64,000 nucleotides of DNA from Streptomyces roseoviridis (GTDB lineage Bacteria; Actinomycetota; Actinomycetes; Streptomycetales; Streptomycetaceae), in NCBI RefSeq assembly GCF_039535235.1, contig NZ_BAAAWU010000001.1, positions 6,141,001-6,205,000 of the forward strand, given 5' to 3'. The notes beneath the pieces were generated by a model. It ran no database searches, was not told the origin of the DNA, and worked only from the letters and a program-made list of their open reading frames with translations. The translations under genes and the position numbers were made by a program. Below, in pieces: positions 16,608 through 24,179 of the stretch (positions within the stretch are counted from its first letter, which is position 1; every line of letters begins with the position of its first letter).

Positions 16608-17270
16608 GTGCGCATCGGAGAATTGAGTCGCAGGACCGGGGTGTCCGTGCCGACGATCAAGTACTACGTACGGGAAGGGCTGCTGCCGGCCGGCCGGCTG
16701 ACGAGCCCGAACCAGGCCTCGTACGAGGAGTCGCACGTCCGGCGGCTGCGTCTGATCCGCGCCCTGCTCGACGTGGGCGGCCTGTCGGTCGCCGGTGTCC
16801 GCGAGGTCATCGCGGCGGTCGACGATCCGGAACGCCCGGTGCACAAGATGCTGGGTACGGCGGCGAACCTCGTGACGCCGCGCGTCGAGGAGCGCGCGGA
16901 CGATCCGGAGGGCGCCCTCGCCGCCGCTCGCGCGGCGGTCGCCGATCTGATCACCCGCCGCGGCTGGCGCGCCTACCCCGGGGCCCCGGCGGCCGAGGCC
17001 CTCGCGGTCGCCCTCGCCGCCCTCGACGACGTCGGCCACGGGGGCTTCGCCGAGGTGCTGGACGACTACGCCGACGCCGCCGAGCGGGTGGCCCGTACGG
17101 ACCTCGACTACGTGGCCCGCAACGTCGACCGCGGGGAGCTCGTGGAGAGTGTGGTCATCGGTACGGTCCTGGGCGACGCCATGTTCGCCGCCCTCCGCCG
17201 GATCGCCCACATCGACGCCTCGGGCCGGGTCTTCGGAGCGGAAGCCGACCGGGCCGCCCCCGCCTCCTGA
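16608..17270 (+). CDS. MerR family transcriptional regulator
   Basis: A 220-residue regulator. The N-terminal winged helix is clear: MRIGELSRRTGVSVPTIKYY, REGLLPAGR and NQASYEESHVRRLRLI (residues 1-50), followed by the dimerisation helix. The C-terminal domain (about 85-220) is Ala-rich and helical without metal-binding cysteines, so the signal is probably an organic ligand. GTG start. The stop codon lies in the first unit of the 36-bp repeat array that follows. It likely regulates itself and the divergent membrane operon. Confidence 0.88.
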   Translation: MRIGELSRRTGVSVPTIKYYVREGLLPAGRLTSPNQASYEESHVRRLRLIRALLDVGGLSVAGVREVIAAVDDPERPVHKMLGTAANLVTPRVEERADDPEGALAAARAAVADLITRRGWRAYPGAPAAEALAVALAALDDVGHGGFAEVLDDYADAAERVARTDLDYVARNVDRGELVESVVIGTVLGDAMFAALRRIAHIDASGRVFGAEADRAAPAS

Positions 17271-17881
17271 GCCTCCTCGGCCGCCCGGGGTACCTGGGCC
17301 CCCTCGGCAGCCCGGGACCACCTGAGCCTCATCGGTCCCCTCGGTCGCTTGGGGCCGCCTGAACCCCTCGGCCCCCTTGGTCGCCCGCGGCCACCTGAGT
17401 CACTTCAGTCACCTGGTCGCCCGGGGCGTCGTGATCCTCCTCGGCGTCCTCGGCCTCTCTGGCCGCTTGGGCTCACCTGTGCCGCTTCGGTCCCTCAGGT
17501 CGTCCGGGGTCACCTGCACCACTTCGATCGCCTGGCCGCCCGGGGCCTCGTGGGCCTCCTCGGCGTCCTCGGCGTCCTCGGCCGCTTGGGCTCACCTGTG
17601 CCACTTCGGTCCCCTCGGCCGCCCGCGGCCACCTGAACCCCTCGGCCCCCTTGGTCGCCCGCGGCCATATGAGTCGCTTCGGTCCTTCAGGTCGTCCGGG
17701 GGCACTTGCGCCACTTCGGTCACCTGGCCGCCCGGGGCCACCTGGGCCGCTTCGGCCCCCTTGGCTGCCCGCGGCCATCTGAGCCACTTCGGTCCCTCAG
17801 GTCGTCCGGGGGCACCTGCGCCACTTCGGTCACCTGGCCGCCCGGGGCCACCTGGGCCCCTTCGGCCCCCTTGGCCCCCGG
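17262..17881 (+). repeat. Degenerate 36-bp tandem repeat array
   Basis: About 17 units of 36-37 bp (a few shortened by 9 bp, one or two extended), built from four 9-mers of the type GGCCACCTG-AGCCACTTC-GGTCCCTTG-GTCGCCCGC. The last part shows a higher-order duplication: 17661-17770 and 17771-17880 are about 90 percent identical. Because the period is a multiple of three, frames on both strands stay open and give Pro/Gly/Arg/Leu-rich shadows, but none has a ribosome binding site or normal composition. The whole interval 17271-18016 holds no gene that I can support. Confidence 0.85.
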
Positions 17882-17917
17882 ACCGTCTGGGCGCCCCGGC
17901 CAAGCCGGGCGTGGCAA

Positions 17918-17960
17918 CGCCCGAGGGGGCGGGAGTTTTCGGCTCCCGCCCCCTCGGGCG
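17918..17960. terminator. Perfect 18-bp hairpin, bidirectional terminator
   Basis: CGCCCGAGGGGGCGGGAG (17918-17935) pairs perfectly with 17943-17960 around a 7-nt loop TTTTCGG. It lies 56 bp from the stop of the siderophore-interacting protein gene (minus strand) and at the end of the repeat array, so it can stop transcription from either side. No U tract. Confidence 0.75.
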
Positions 17961-18016
17961 GCGTGCGTGCGGTGTGCGTGCCTGGGGTGCGCGCGCTGTG
18001 CGGTCCGTGGTGCGGG

Positions 18017-18853
18017 TCAGCGCTCCTGCTCGCGTTCCACCTGTTCGTTCCACTCGCGCTTGATCGCGCGCCAGGCCTCGTCGGTCTTGCCGAGGCGCCA
18101 GTAGCCCGAGATGGAGAGCCGTTCGCGCGGGATCTGGCGCTCCAGGCGGAGGTGGCGGCGGAGGTCCTTGACGAAGCCGGCCTCGCCGTGGACGAAGGCG
18201 TGGACGTCACCGGCGGGGAAGTCCAGGGAGCGGACGGCCGCGATCAGGGCCTCGCCCGTCGGGCGCGAGCCGCGGTGCAGCCAGGTGACCTCCACGCCCG
18301 CCGCGGTCGCGAACTTCTGCTCCTCGGACGCGTCCGCGACCTCCACGAAGGCGTGCACGGCCGTGCCCTCCGGCAGCCGCTCCAGGGCGACCGCGATGGC
18401 CGGAAGCGCGCTCTCGTCGCCGACCAGGAGGTGCCAGTCGGCGGCCTCGTCCGGGGCGTAGCCGCCACCCGGGCCGAGGAGGCGCACCGTGTCGCCCGGC
18501 TGTGCCCGCGCCGCCCACGGGCCGGCCAGGCCCTCGTCGCCGTGGACCACGAAGTCGACCGTCAGCTCGCGGTGGACCGGGTCCCAGGCCCGTACCGTGT
18601 ACGTCCGGGTCGTCGGCCACTGCTCGCGCGGGAACTCGGCGCGGATCCGCTCCATGTCGAACGGTTCCGGATAGCTCACGCCCTCCGGGGCGAAGAGCAG
18701 CTTCACGTAGTGGTCGGTGAACTCGCCGACTTCGAAGGCGTGCAGCCCCGGGCCGCCGAGCACGAGGCGCACCATGTGCGGGGTGATCCGCTCCGTGCGC
18801 ACCACCTGGGCCTCATGGGCCGTGGGTGCCTTGCGTGCGGGGGCTTCAGCCAC
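18017..18853 (-). CDS. Siderophore-interacting protein (FAD-dependent ferric reductase family)
   Basis: A 278-residue protein of the SIP/ViuB family that releases iron from ferric siderophores by reduction in the cytosol. FAD-binding signature RTYTVR (83-88), then DFVVHGDEGLAGPWA (about 100-114) and the C-terminal SISGYWRLGKTDEAWRAIKREW typical of the family. GTG start, with GGGAG in reach upstream. A palindromic iron box lies 24 nt upstream, so expression should be repressed by a DtxR-type regulator (DmdR1 in Streptomyces) when iron is plentiful. Monocistronic between a terminator and the divergent promoter side. Confidence 0.93.
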   Translation of the reverse strand: MAEAPARKAPTAHEAQVVRTERITPHMVRLVLGGPGLHAFEVGEFTDHYVKLLFAPEGVSYPEPFDMERIRAEFPREQWPTTRTYTVRAWDPVHRELTVDFVVHGDEGLAGPWAARAQPGDTVRLLGPGGGYAPDEAADWHLLVGDESALPAIAVALERLPEGTAVHAFVEVADASEEQKFATAAGVEVTWLHRGSRPTGEALIAAVRSLDFPAGDVHAFVHGEAGFVKDLRRHLRLERQIPRERLSISGYWRLGKTDEAWRAIKREWNEQVEREQER

Positions 18854-18874
18854 GAGGGTCTCCCGTTCCGGTGA

Positions 18875-18897
18875 TTACTTAGGTGAGCCTAAGTTAG
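18875..18897 (-). promoter_or_regulatory. Iron box (DmdR/IdeR-type operator)
   Basis: The core ACTTAGG-TGAG-CCTAAGT (18877-18894) is a perfect 7-bp inverted repeat and matches the actinobacterial DtxR-family box TTAGGTTAGGCTAACCTAA in most positions. It is 24-46 nt upstream of the SIP start codon, overlapping a possible -10. Confidence 0.8.
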
Positions 18898-18911
18898 CAT
18901 CCCGGGGTCCG

Positions 18912-19844
18912 TCAGCGCTCCAGCACCGGCAGCAGTCGGCCCACCGCGCCGCCGAGCCCCCACCGCTCGACCAGCGCGGCCAGCGCGGCCGGGTCCCGGG
19001 GCGTCTTCGGCAGTGCGGCCGAGAACTCCGGCAGCGGAACGTCCCGCGCCACCCGGACCACCGTCGGTGCCACGTCCAGATAGGCCGCCGCCTCCACGAT
19101 GCCCCGCCGCTTCGCCGGGGTCAGCCGCGACGTCCGGTCGAGCGCCGCCGCCCGTACCCCCGCCAGGTCCCCGTACTCCGTGATGAGCTGCGCCGCCGTC
19201 TTCTCGCCGATGCCCTTGACCCCCGGCAGGCCGTCGCTGGTGTCGCCGCGCAGCGCCGCCATGTCCGCGTACTGGTCCGGCCGCACCCCGTACTTCGTAC
19301 GGATCAGCGCGTCGTCCACCAGGTCGCAGTCGCCCACGCCCTTGCGCGGATACAGCACCCGCACCCCACGCGCGTCGTCCACCAGCTGGAACAGGTCCCG
19401 GTCGCCCGTGACGATGTCCACCGGGCCCTCCGCCCGCTCCGTCAGCGTGCCGATCACATCGTCCGCTTCAAAACCGGGTGCGCCGACCCGGGCGATCCCG
19501 AGCGCGTCGAGCACCTCCACGATCACCGGCACCTGCGGCGCCAGCGTGTCCGGCACCTCCTCCATGTCCGGGCCGGCCGGCGTCTCCTCGGCCACGCGGT
19601 GCGCCTTGTACGAGGGGATCAGGTCCACCCGCCACTGCGGGCGCCAGTCGTCGTCCCAGCACGCCACCAGGTCGTCCGGACGGTGGTCCTGGACCAGCCG
19701 CGCGATGAAGTCGATCAGACCGCGTACGGCGTTCACCGGTGTCCCGTCCGGCGCCCGGACCGAGTCCGGCACGCCGAAGTACGCGCGGAAGTAGAGGCTG
19801 GCGGTGTCGAGGAGCATCAGGCGTCGCGTCACACCCCCGATCAT
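18912..19844 (-). CDS. 5'-3' exonuclease (PolA N-terminal/FEN-like)
   Basis: A 310-residue structure-specific 5' nuclease like the N-terminal domain of DNA polymerase I. Acidic and fold motifs: LMLLDTASLYFRAYFG, VNAVRGLIDFIARLV, FEADDVIGTLTERA, DIVTGDRDLFQLVDD, and the H3TH segment GLPGVKGIGEKTAAQLI. The start is uncertain: ATG at 19844 (MIGGVTRRLMLLD, preceded by GGGG) is chosen over GTG at 19832 and a long Gly-rich upstream extension lacking family similarity. Role: removal of 5' flaps or RNA primers. A free-standing copy beside polA is normal in Streptomyces. Confidence 0.88.
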   Translation of the reverse strand: MIGGVTRRLMLLDTASLYFRAYFGVPDSVRAPDGTPVNAVRGLIDFIARLVQDHRPDDLVACWDDDWRPQWRVDLIPSYKAHRVAEETPAGPDMEEVPDTLAPQVPVIVEVLDALGIARVGAPGFEADDVIGTLTERAEGPVDIVTGDRDLFQLVDDARGVRVLYPRKGVGDCDLVDDALIRTKYGVRPDQYADMAALRGDTSDGLPGVKGIGEKTAAQLITEYGDLAGVRAAALDRTSRLTPAKRRGIVEAAAYLDVAPTVVRVARDVPLPEFSAALPKTPRDPAALAALVERWGLGGAVGRLLPVLER

Positions 19845-19940
19845 GCCGCACCCCGCCGACACTCCGGCCTCTCGGCAGCCCCGGCCCACCGGCAACTCCG
19901 CCCCCCGGGCCGTCCCGGCCCCTCCACCAGCCACCCCCCG

Positions 19941-20074
19941 GCCCACCACCCGCCACTACCCGGCCCACCACCCGCCACTACCCGGCCCACCTCCCCACCC
20001 GCCCCAACCCCGGTCCGCCACCCGCCACCCCCCGGCAACCTCACCCCCCGGCAACCCCACCCCTCCCGGCAACC
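19941..20074 (+). repeat. C-rich short tandem repeats upstream of betaine transporter
   Basis: A 22-bp unit containing GCCCACCACCCGCCACTA repeats at 19941, 19963 and partly 19985, followed by three copies of CCCGGCAACC (20031, 20047, 20065). It is part of the 517-bp gap 19845-20361 between the exonuclease and the ATPase gene; frames across it are Pro-rich shadows. The rest of the gap carries the dyad and hairpin listed next. Confidence 0.6.
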
Positions 20075-20214
20075 CCACCCCCCGGCCGTCCCGGGTCACC
20101 GGCACCCCCGTCCCCGTGCCCTCGGGCGCCGCGCGTGACCCCGGTCACCTTCTGGTTTCCCTCTCCGGAGCCGGGGCAGGGGCGAGCCCGGAGTGGACCC
20201 GGTACGGGATTCAA

Positions 20215-20237
20215 CGATTCGAGCCGAATGAGAATCG
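20215..20237 (+). promoter_or_regulatory. Dyad upstream of betaine ABC operon
   Basis: CGATTC (20215-20220) and GAATCG (20232-20237), inverted with an 11-nt spacer, in the only moderately AT-rich part of the gap. It may be an operator or part of the promoter. No regulator is assigned. Confidence 0.35.
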
Positions 20238-20301
20238 CCGTACGCGACGGGTGACGCGGGCCGATCCCGCCCCGCTCCACGGCCCGGCTGTGGGGTGGGG
20301 T

Positions 20302-20327
20302 CCCGCCAGGACGAAGTCCTCGGCGGG
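20302..20327 (+). promoter_or_regulatory. Leader hairpin before the betaine ABC ATPase gene
   Basis: CCCGCC-AGGAC, loop GAA, GTCCT-(C)-GGCGGG: an 11-bp stem with a single bulged C and a 3-nt loop, 35 nt before the GTG at 20362. No T-run follows. It could affect translation or processing of the operon leader. Confidence 0.45.
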
Positions 20328-20361
20328 GAGGGCCGTTCTCGTTGCTACTCGTGAGGTGTAT

Positions 20362-21690
20362 GTGTCCAGGCTCCAGGCCGACCACCTGTACAAGGTGTTC
20401 GGCAGACGACCCGACGAAGCCGTCCGTGAACTCGCCGCCGGCGACGGGACCGGGGCCGACCGCGACGCCCTGCGCGCCGACGGCACCACGGCGGCCGTGA
20501 TCGACGCCTCCTTCGTCGTCGAACCCGGCCAGATCTTCGTCGTCATGGGTCTGTCCGGCTCGGGCAAGTCCACCCTGCTGCGCATGCTCAACGGCCTGCT
20601 CACCCCCACCGCGGGCCGCGTCCTCCACGACGGCCGCGACCTCACCGCCCTGTCCCCGCGCGAGCTGCGCGAGGTCCGGTCCAGGAAGATCAGCATGGTC
20701 TTCCAGCACTTCGCGCTCTTCCCGCACCGCAGCGTCCTCGAGAACGCCGCCTACGGCCTGGAAGTGCAGGGCGTCCCGCGCGCCGAGCGCCGGCGGCGCG
20801 CCGCCGAGGCCCTGGAGCTGTGCGGACTCGCCGGCTGGGAGGAGTCCTGGCCCGACGAGCTGTCCGGCGGCATGCAGCAGCGCGTGGGCCTCGCGCGCGC
20901 CCTCGCCACCGACGCCGACCTGCTCCTGATGGACGAGTCCTTCAGCGCCCTCGACCCGCTGATCCGCCGTGACATGCAGGACCAGCTGCTCGTGCTGCAG
21001 CGGAAGCTGAAGAAGACCATCGTCTTCATCACCCACGACCTCAACGAGGCCATGCGCCTCGGCGACCGCATCGCCGTCATGCGCGACGGCCGGATCGTCC
21101 AGCTCGGCACCGCCGAGGACATCCTGGTCCGGCCCGCCGACGACTACGTCGCCTCCTTCACCCAGGACGTCGACCGCACCCGGGTGCTCACCGCGGCCGC
21201 GGTGATGACCGACGGCAGCGTCGCCCCCGAGGACTGCCCGCCCGGCTGCGGTTGCCGGCCGGTCGCCCCCGAGACGCCCCTCGCCGAGCTGTGCACGGTC
21301 TCCGCGCGCTCCCTGCACCCCGTGCCCGTGGAGAACGCCGACGGCGAGCGGCTCGGCGTCGTCGCCCAGGACCGCCTCCTCGGCGTCATGGGCGGCCTCG
21401 ACGTCGACGTGCGCCCCGGCCCGGTGGCCGAGGCCGCCGGCGGCCGCGCCGACGACCCGCACATCCCCGCCCAGGCCACCGCCCGGGCCGCCGCTCCGAC
21501 CGCGCAGGCCGGCCGCGCCACCGCCCGGGCCACCGCCCCGACCGCCCAGGCCACCGCCCGCGTCACCGCCCCGCCCGCGCAGGCCGCCCGCGCCACCGCC
21601 CCGACCGCCAATGCCACCGCCCGGGCCGAAGGCGACACCGACGGGACGCATACCGGCCCCGGCGCGAAGGAGGTGACCACCGATGCCTAG
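20362..21690 (+). CDS. proV: Glycine betaine/L-proline-type ABC transporter ATP-binding protein
   Basis: A 442-residue ATPase of an osmoprotectant importer. Walker A GLSGSGKST (63-71), Q-loop FQHFALFPH, ABC signature LSGGMQQR (167-174), Walker B LLLMDESFSALDP, H-loop FITHDLNEAMRLGDR. Family-typical N-terminus HLYKVFGRRPDEAV. After the ATPase core comes a regulatory region (about 275-365), shorter than a full CBS pair, and an 55-residue Ala/Thr/Pro/Gln tail of repeated ATARATAPTAQ-like units. The GTG at 20362 is 5 nt after GAGG; GTG 20356 is an alternative. It overlaps the permease gene by 8 nt. Betaine or proline specificity is by family only. Confidence 0.92.
   Translation: MSRLQADHLYKVFGRRPDEAVRELAAGDGTGADRDALRADGTTAAVIDASFVVEPGQIFVVMGLSGSGKSTLLRMLNGLLTPTAGRVLHDGRDLTALSPRELREVRSRKISMVFQHFALFPHRSVLENAAYGLEVQGVPRAERRRRAAEALELCGLAGWEESWPDELSGGMQQRVGLARALATDADLLLMDESFSALDPLIRRDMQDQLLVLQRKLKKTIVFITHDLNEAMRLGDRIAVMRDGRIVQLGTAEDILVRPADDYVASFTQDVDRTRVLTAAAVMTDGSVAPEDCPPGCGCRPVAPETPLAELCTVSARSLHPVPVENADGERLGVVAQDRLLGVMGGLDVDVRPGPVAEAAGGRADDPHIPAQATARAAAPTAQAGRATARATAPTAQATARVTAPPAQAARATAPTANATARAEGDTDGTHTGPGAKEVTTDA
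21472..21630 (+). repeat. 33-bp coding repeat in the ATPase tail
   Basis: About four degenerate units encoding ATARATAPTAQ, ATARVTAPPAQ and similar, at the 3' end of the ATPase gene. The repeat keeps the reading frame and ends 50 nt before the permease start. Confidence 0.6.
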
Positions 21691-23485
21691 GCTCCCCCTC
21701 GGCCAGTGGGTCGACAGCACCGTCGACTGGCTCCAGGCCCAGCTGTCCTGGCTCTTCGACGCCGTCACCACCGTCGTCACCGGCCTCTACGACGGCATCG
21801 ACGCCGTCCTGTCCGCACCCCACCCGCTGCTCTTCGCCGGCATCCTCGCGATCGTCGCCTGGTGGCTGCGCGGCCTCGCCGCCGGTGTCCTCGCCTTCGC
21901 GGGCTTCGCCCTCGTGGACTCCATCGAGCTGTGGGACGACGCCATGTCGACCCTCTCGCTCGTCCTCGTCGCCACCCTCGTCACCCTGGTGATCGCCGTA
22001 CCGCTCGGCATCTGGGCGGCCCGCTCCAAGGCCGTCAGCGCCGTACTGCGCCCCGTCCTGGACTTCATGCAGACCATGCCGGCGATGGTCTACCTCATCC
22101 CCGGCATCATCTTCTTCGGCGTCGGCGTGGTGCCCGGCATCATCGCCACCATCGTCTTCGCCCTGCCGCCGGGCGTGCGCATGACCGAACTCGGCATCCG
22201 CCAGGTCGACGGCGAACTCGTCGAGGCCGCCGAGGCGTTCGGCACCACCCCGCGCAACACCCTGCTGCGCGTGCAGCTGCCGCTCGCCCTGCCCACCCTC
22301 ATGGCCGGCGTCAACCAGGTGATCATGCTCGGCCTGTCCATGGTCGTCATCGCCGGCATGGTCGGCGGCGGCGGACTCGGCGGCGCCGTCTACCGCGCCA
22401 TCGGCAACGTCGACATCGGCCTCGGCTTCGAGGCCGGCATCTCCATCGTCATCCTCGCCATGTACCTCGACCGGATGACCGCGGCCCTCGGCCGCCAGGT
22501 CTCCCCGCTCGGCCGCCGCGCGGCCGCCAAGGCCCGCGCCGCGACCGCCGCCCGCGCCGGCGCGAAGATCTGGAGCCACCGCCCGCAGCCCGTCACCGCC
22601 CTCGTCGGCGTCGTCGTCCTGGCGCTCGTCGCCGGCGGCATGGGCTTCCTCGGCGGCGGCACCGCCTCCACCGCGTCCGGCGGCGGCACCGGCCAGGGCA
22701 AGAAGATCAGCCTCGGCTACATCCCCTGGGACGAGGGCATCGCCTCCACCTTCCTCTGGAAGGAACTCCTCGAACGCCGCGGCTACGAGGTCGACACCAG
22801 GCAGCTGGAGGCCGGCGCCCTCTACACCGGTCTCGCCGGCGGCCAGATCGACTTCCAGACCGACGCCTGGCTGCCCGTCACCCACGCCCAGTACTGGGAG
22901 AAGTACCGCGACGAGCTCGAGGACCTCGGCTCCTGGTACGGTCCCACCTCCCTGGAGCTCACCGTCCCCTCGTACATGAAGGACGTGAACACCCTCGCCG
23001 ACCTCAAGGGCAGGGCCGGGACGTTCAAGGGCCGCATCGTCGGCATCGAGCCGAGCGCCGGAATGATGGGCATCCTCAAGGAGAAGGTCCTGAAGGACTA
23101 CGGCCTCGCGGGCGAGTACGAGGTCGTCGACGGCTCCACCCCCGGCATGCTGGCCGAGCTCAAGCGCGCGTACGACAAGAAGCAGCCGATCGTCACCACC
23201 CTCTGGTCGCCGCACTGGGCCTACTCCACCTACGACCTCAAGAAGCTCAAGGACCCCAAGGGCAGCTGGGGCAAGGGCGACGGGGTCCACACCCTCGCCC
23301 GCAAGGGCTTCACCCGGGACAACCCCGAGGTCGGCGCCTGGCTGAAGGACTTCGAGCTCAGCGAGAAGGAACTGACCGGACTCGAAGCGGTCATCCAGGA
23401 GACCGGAAAGGGCAAGGAGCAGGAAGCCGTCCGCACCTGGCTCGACCGGAATCCGGGCGTCGCGGAGCGGCTCGTCCCGCAGTAG
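21683..23485 (+). CDS. proW: Betaine ABC transporter permease/substrate-binding fusion
   Basis: A 600-residue fusion of ProW and ProX functions. Residues 20-290: permease with about six to seven helices and the EAA loop VEAAEAFGTTPRNTLLRVQL (near 179-200). A basic Ala/Arg linker and one further helix (about 305-330) lead to the external binding domain (about 340-600) opening ISLGYIPWDEGIASTFLWKE, with Trp/Tyr residues that could form the aromatic cage (DAWLPVTHAQYWEKY, TLWSPHWAYSTY). This OpuAC-like arrangement keeps the receptor tethered. GAAGGAGGTGA precedes the ATG, an unusually strong site. A perfect 23-bp terminator follows. Confidence 0.92.
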   Translation: MPRLPLGQWVDSTVDWLQAQLSWLFDAVTTVVTGLYDGIDAVLSAPHPLLFAGILAIVAWWLRGLAAGVLAFAGFALVDSIELWDDAMSTLSLVLVATLVTLVIAVPLGIWAARSKAVSAVLRPVLDFMQTMPAMVYLIPGIIFFGVGVVPGIIATIVFALPPGVRMTELGIRQVDGELVEAAEAFGTTPRNTLLRVQLPLALPTLMAGVNQVIMLGLSMVVIAGMVGGGGLGGAVYRAIGNVDIGLGFEAGISIVILAMYLDRMTAALGRQVSPLGRRAAAKARAATAARAGAKIWSHRPQPVTALVGVVVLALVAGGMGFLGGGTASTASGGGTGQGKKISLGYIPWDEGIASTFLWKELLERRGYEVDTRQLEAGALYTGLAGGQIDFQTDAWLPVTHAQYWEKYRDELEDLGSWYGPTSLELTVPSYMKDVNTLADLKGRAGTFKGRIVGIEPSAGMMGILKEKVLKDYGLAGEYEVVDGSTPGMLAELKRAYDKKQPIVTTLWSPHWAYSTYDLKKLKDPKGSWGKGDGVHTLARKGFTRDNPEVGAWLKDFELSEKELTGLEAVIQETGKGKEQEAVRTWLDRNPGVAERLVPQ

Positions 23486-23498
23486 ATCCGGATGCGCT

Positions 23499-23546
23499 GC
23501 GAAAAGGGGTGGTCGCCGAACGTGTTCGGCGACCACCCCTTTTCGC
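23499..23546 (+). terminator. Perfect 23-bp terminator hairpin
   Basis: Arms 23499-23521 and 23524-23546 are perfectly complementary around GT. The A-run on the left arm and TTTT on the right arm make it an intrinsic terminator in both directions, closing the betaine operon. Confidence 0.85.
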
Positions 23547-23627
23547 CACGACGCGAAACCCCGCCCCAAAGCTGCGTAAGGTGCAGGTAACCGACCGGTA
23601 CACCGACGCACGAGGGAGGGGGCCGAC

Positions 23628-24179
23628 ATGGACGACAAGGAGTCGCTGCGCGTGGGCGCGGCCGTCAAGAGGCGCCGCCGGGCGCTCCAGCTCACCCTGG
23701 CCGTCGTCGCCCAGCGCAGCGGCCTGTCCGTGCCCTTCCTCAGCCAGGTCGAGAACGAGCGGGCCCGCCCCAGCGACCGCTCCCTCCAGCTCGTCGCCGC
23801 GGCCCTGGAGACGACCGCCGCCGAACTGCTCGCCGCCGCCGAGGCCGCCCGCACCGTCGACGTCGTACGGTCGGACGAGGAGCTGTGGGACATGCCGCCC
23901 GGCGTACGGCCCCTGGTCCGCGGCCGGCACCAGCTCCAGGCCCTGGAGTGCACCGGCGAACAGGACGCGGGGCGGGAATTCCTCCACCGCAACGACGAGT
24001 TGCTGTACGTCGCCGACGGCGCCGCCGAGGTCGAGGCCGAGGGCCGCGCCTACCGCCTGGAACGCGGCGACACCCTCTACCTCTCCGGCGGGGTGCGCCA
24101 CCGCTGGCGGGCCACCGCGCCCGGCACCCGGCTCGTCTTCGTGTCCGTCGCCGACCACATCGAGGCAGCGGAGGCGTGA
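23628..24179 (+). CDS. XRE-family regulator with cupin domain
   Basis: A 183-residue regulator: helix-turn-helix at about 6-62 (VGAAVKRRRRALQLTLAVVA, GLSVPFLSQVENERARPS) and a cupin sensor at about 105-178 (NDELLYVADGAAEVEAEGR, ERGDTLYLSGGVRHRWRA). This PuuR/SutR-like architecture usually controls amine, amino-acid or sulfur metabolism. GGGAGGGGG precedes the ATG. Its stop overlaps the start of the metal-receptor gene by 4 nt (GTGA), so both are translated together. It could regulate the betaine operon upstream, but the terminator between them argues for a separate unit. Confidence 0.9.
   Translation: MDDKESLRVGAAVKRRRRALQLTLAVVAQRSGLSVPFLSQVENERARPSDRSLQLVAAALETTAAELLAAAEAARTVDVVRSDEELWDMPPGVRPLVRGRHQLQALECTGEQDAGREFLHRNDELLYVADGAAEVEAEGRAYRLERGDTLYLSGGVRHRWRATAPGTRLVFVSVADHIEAAEA

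Noticed and set aside
17262..17881. Possible CRISPR array
   Set aside because: Units are contiguous and degenerate with no spacers of constant length and no cas genes nearby.
17349..18104. Overlapping Pro/Leu/Arg/Gly-rich open frames on both strands
   Set aside because: They arise from the 36-bp repeat whose period is a multiple of three; no start signal and no natural composition. Treated as repeat, not as genes.
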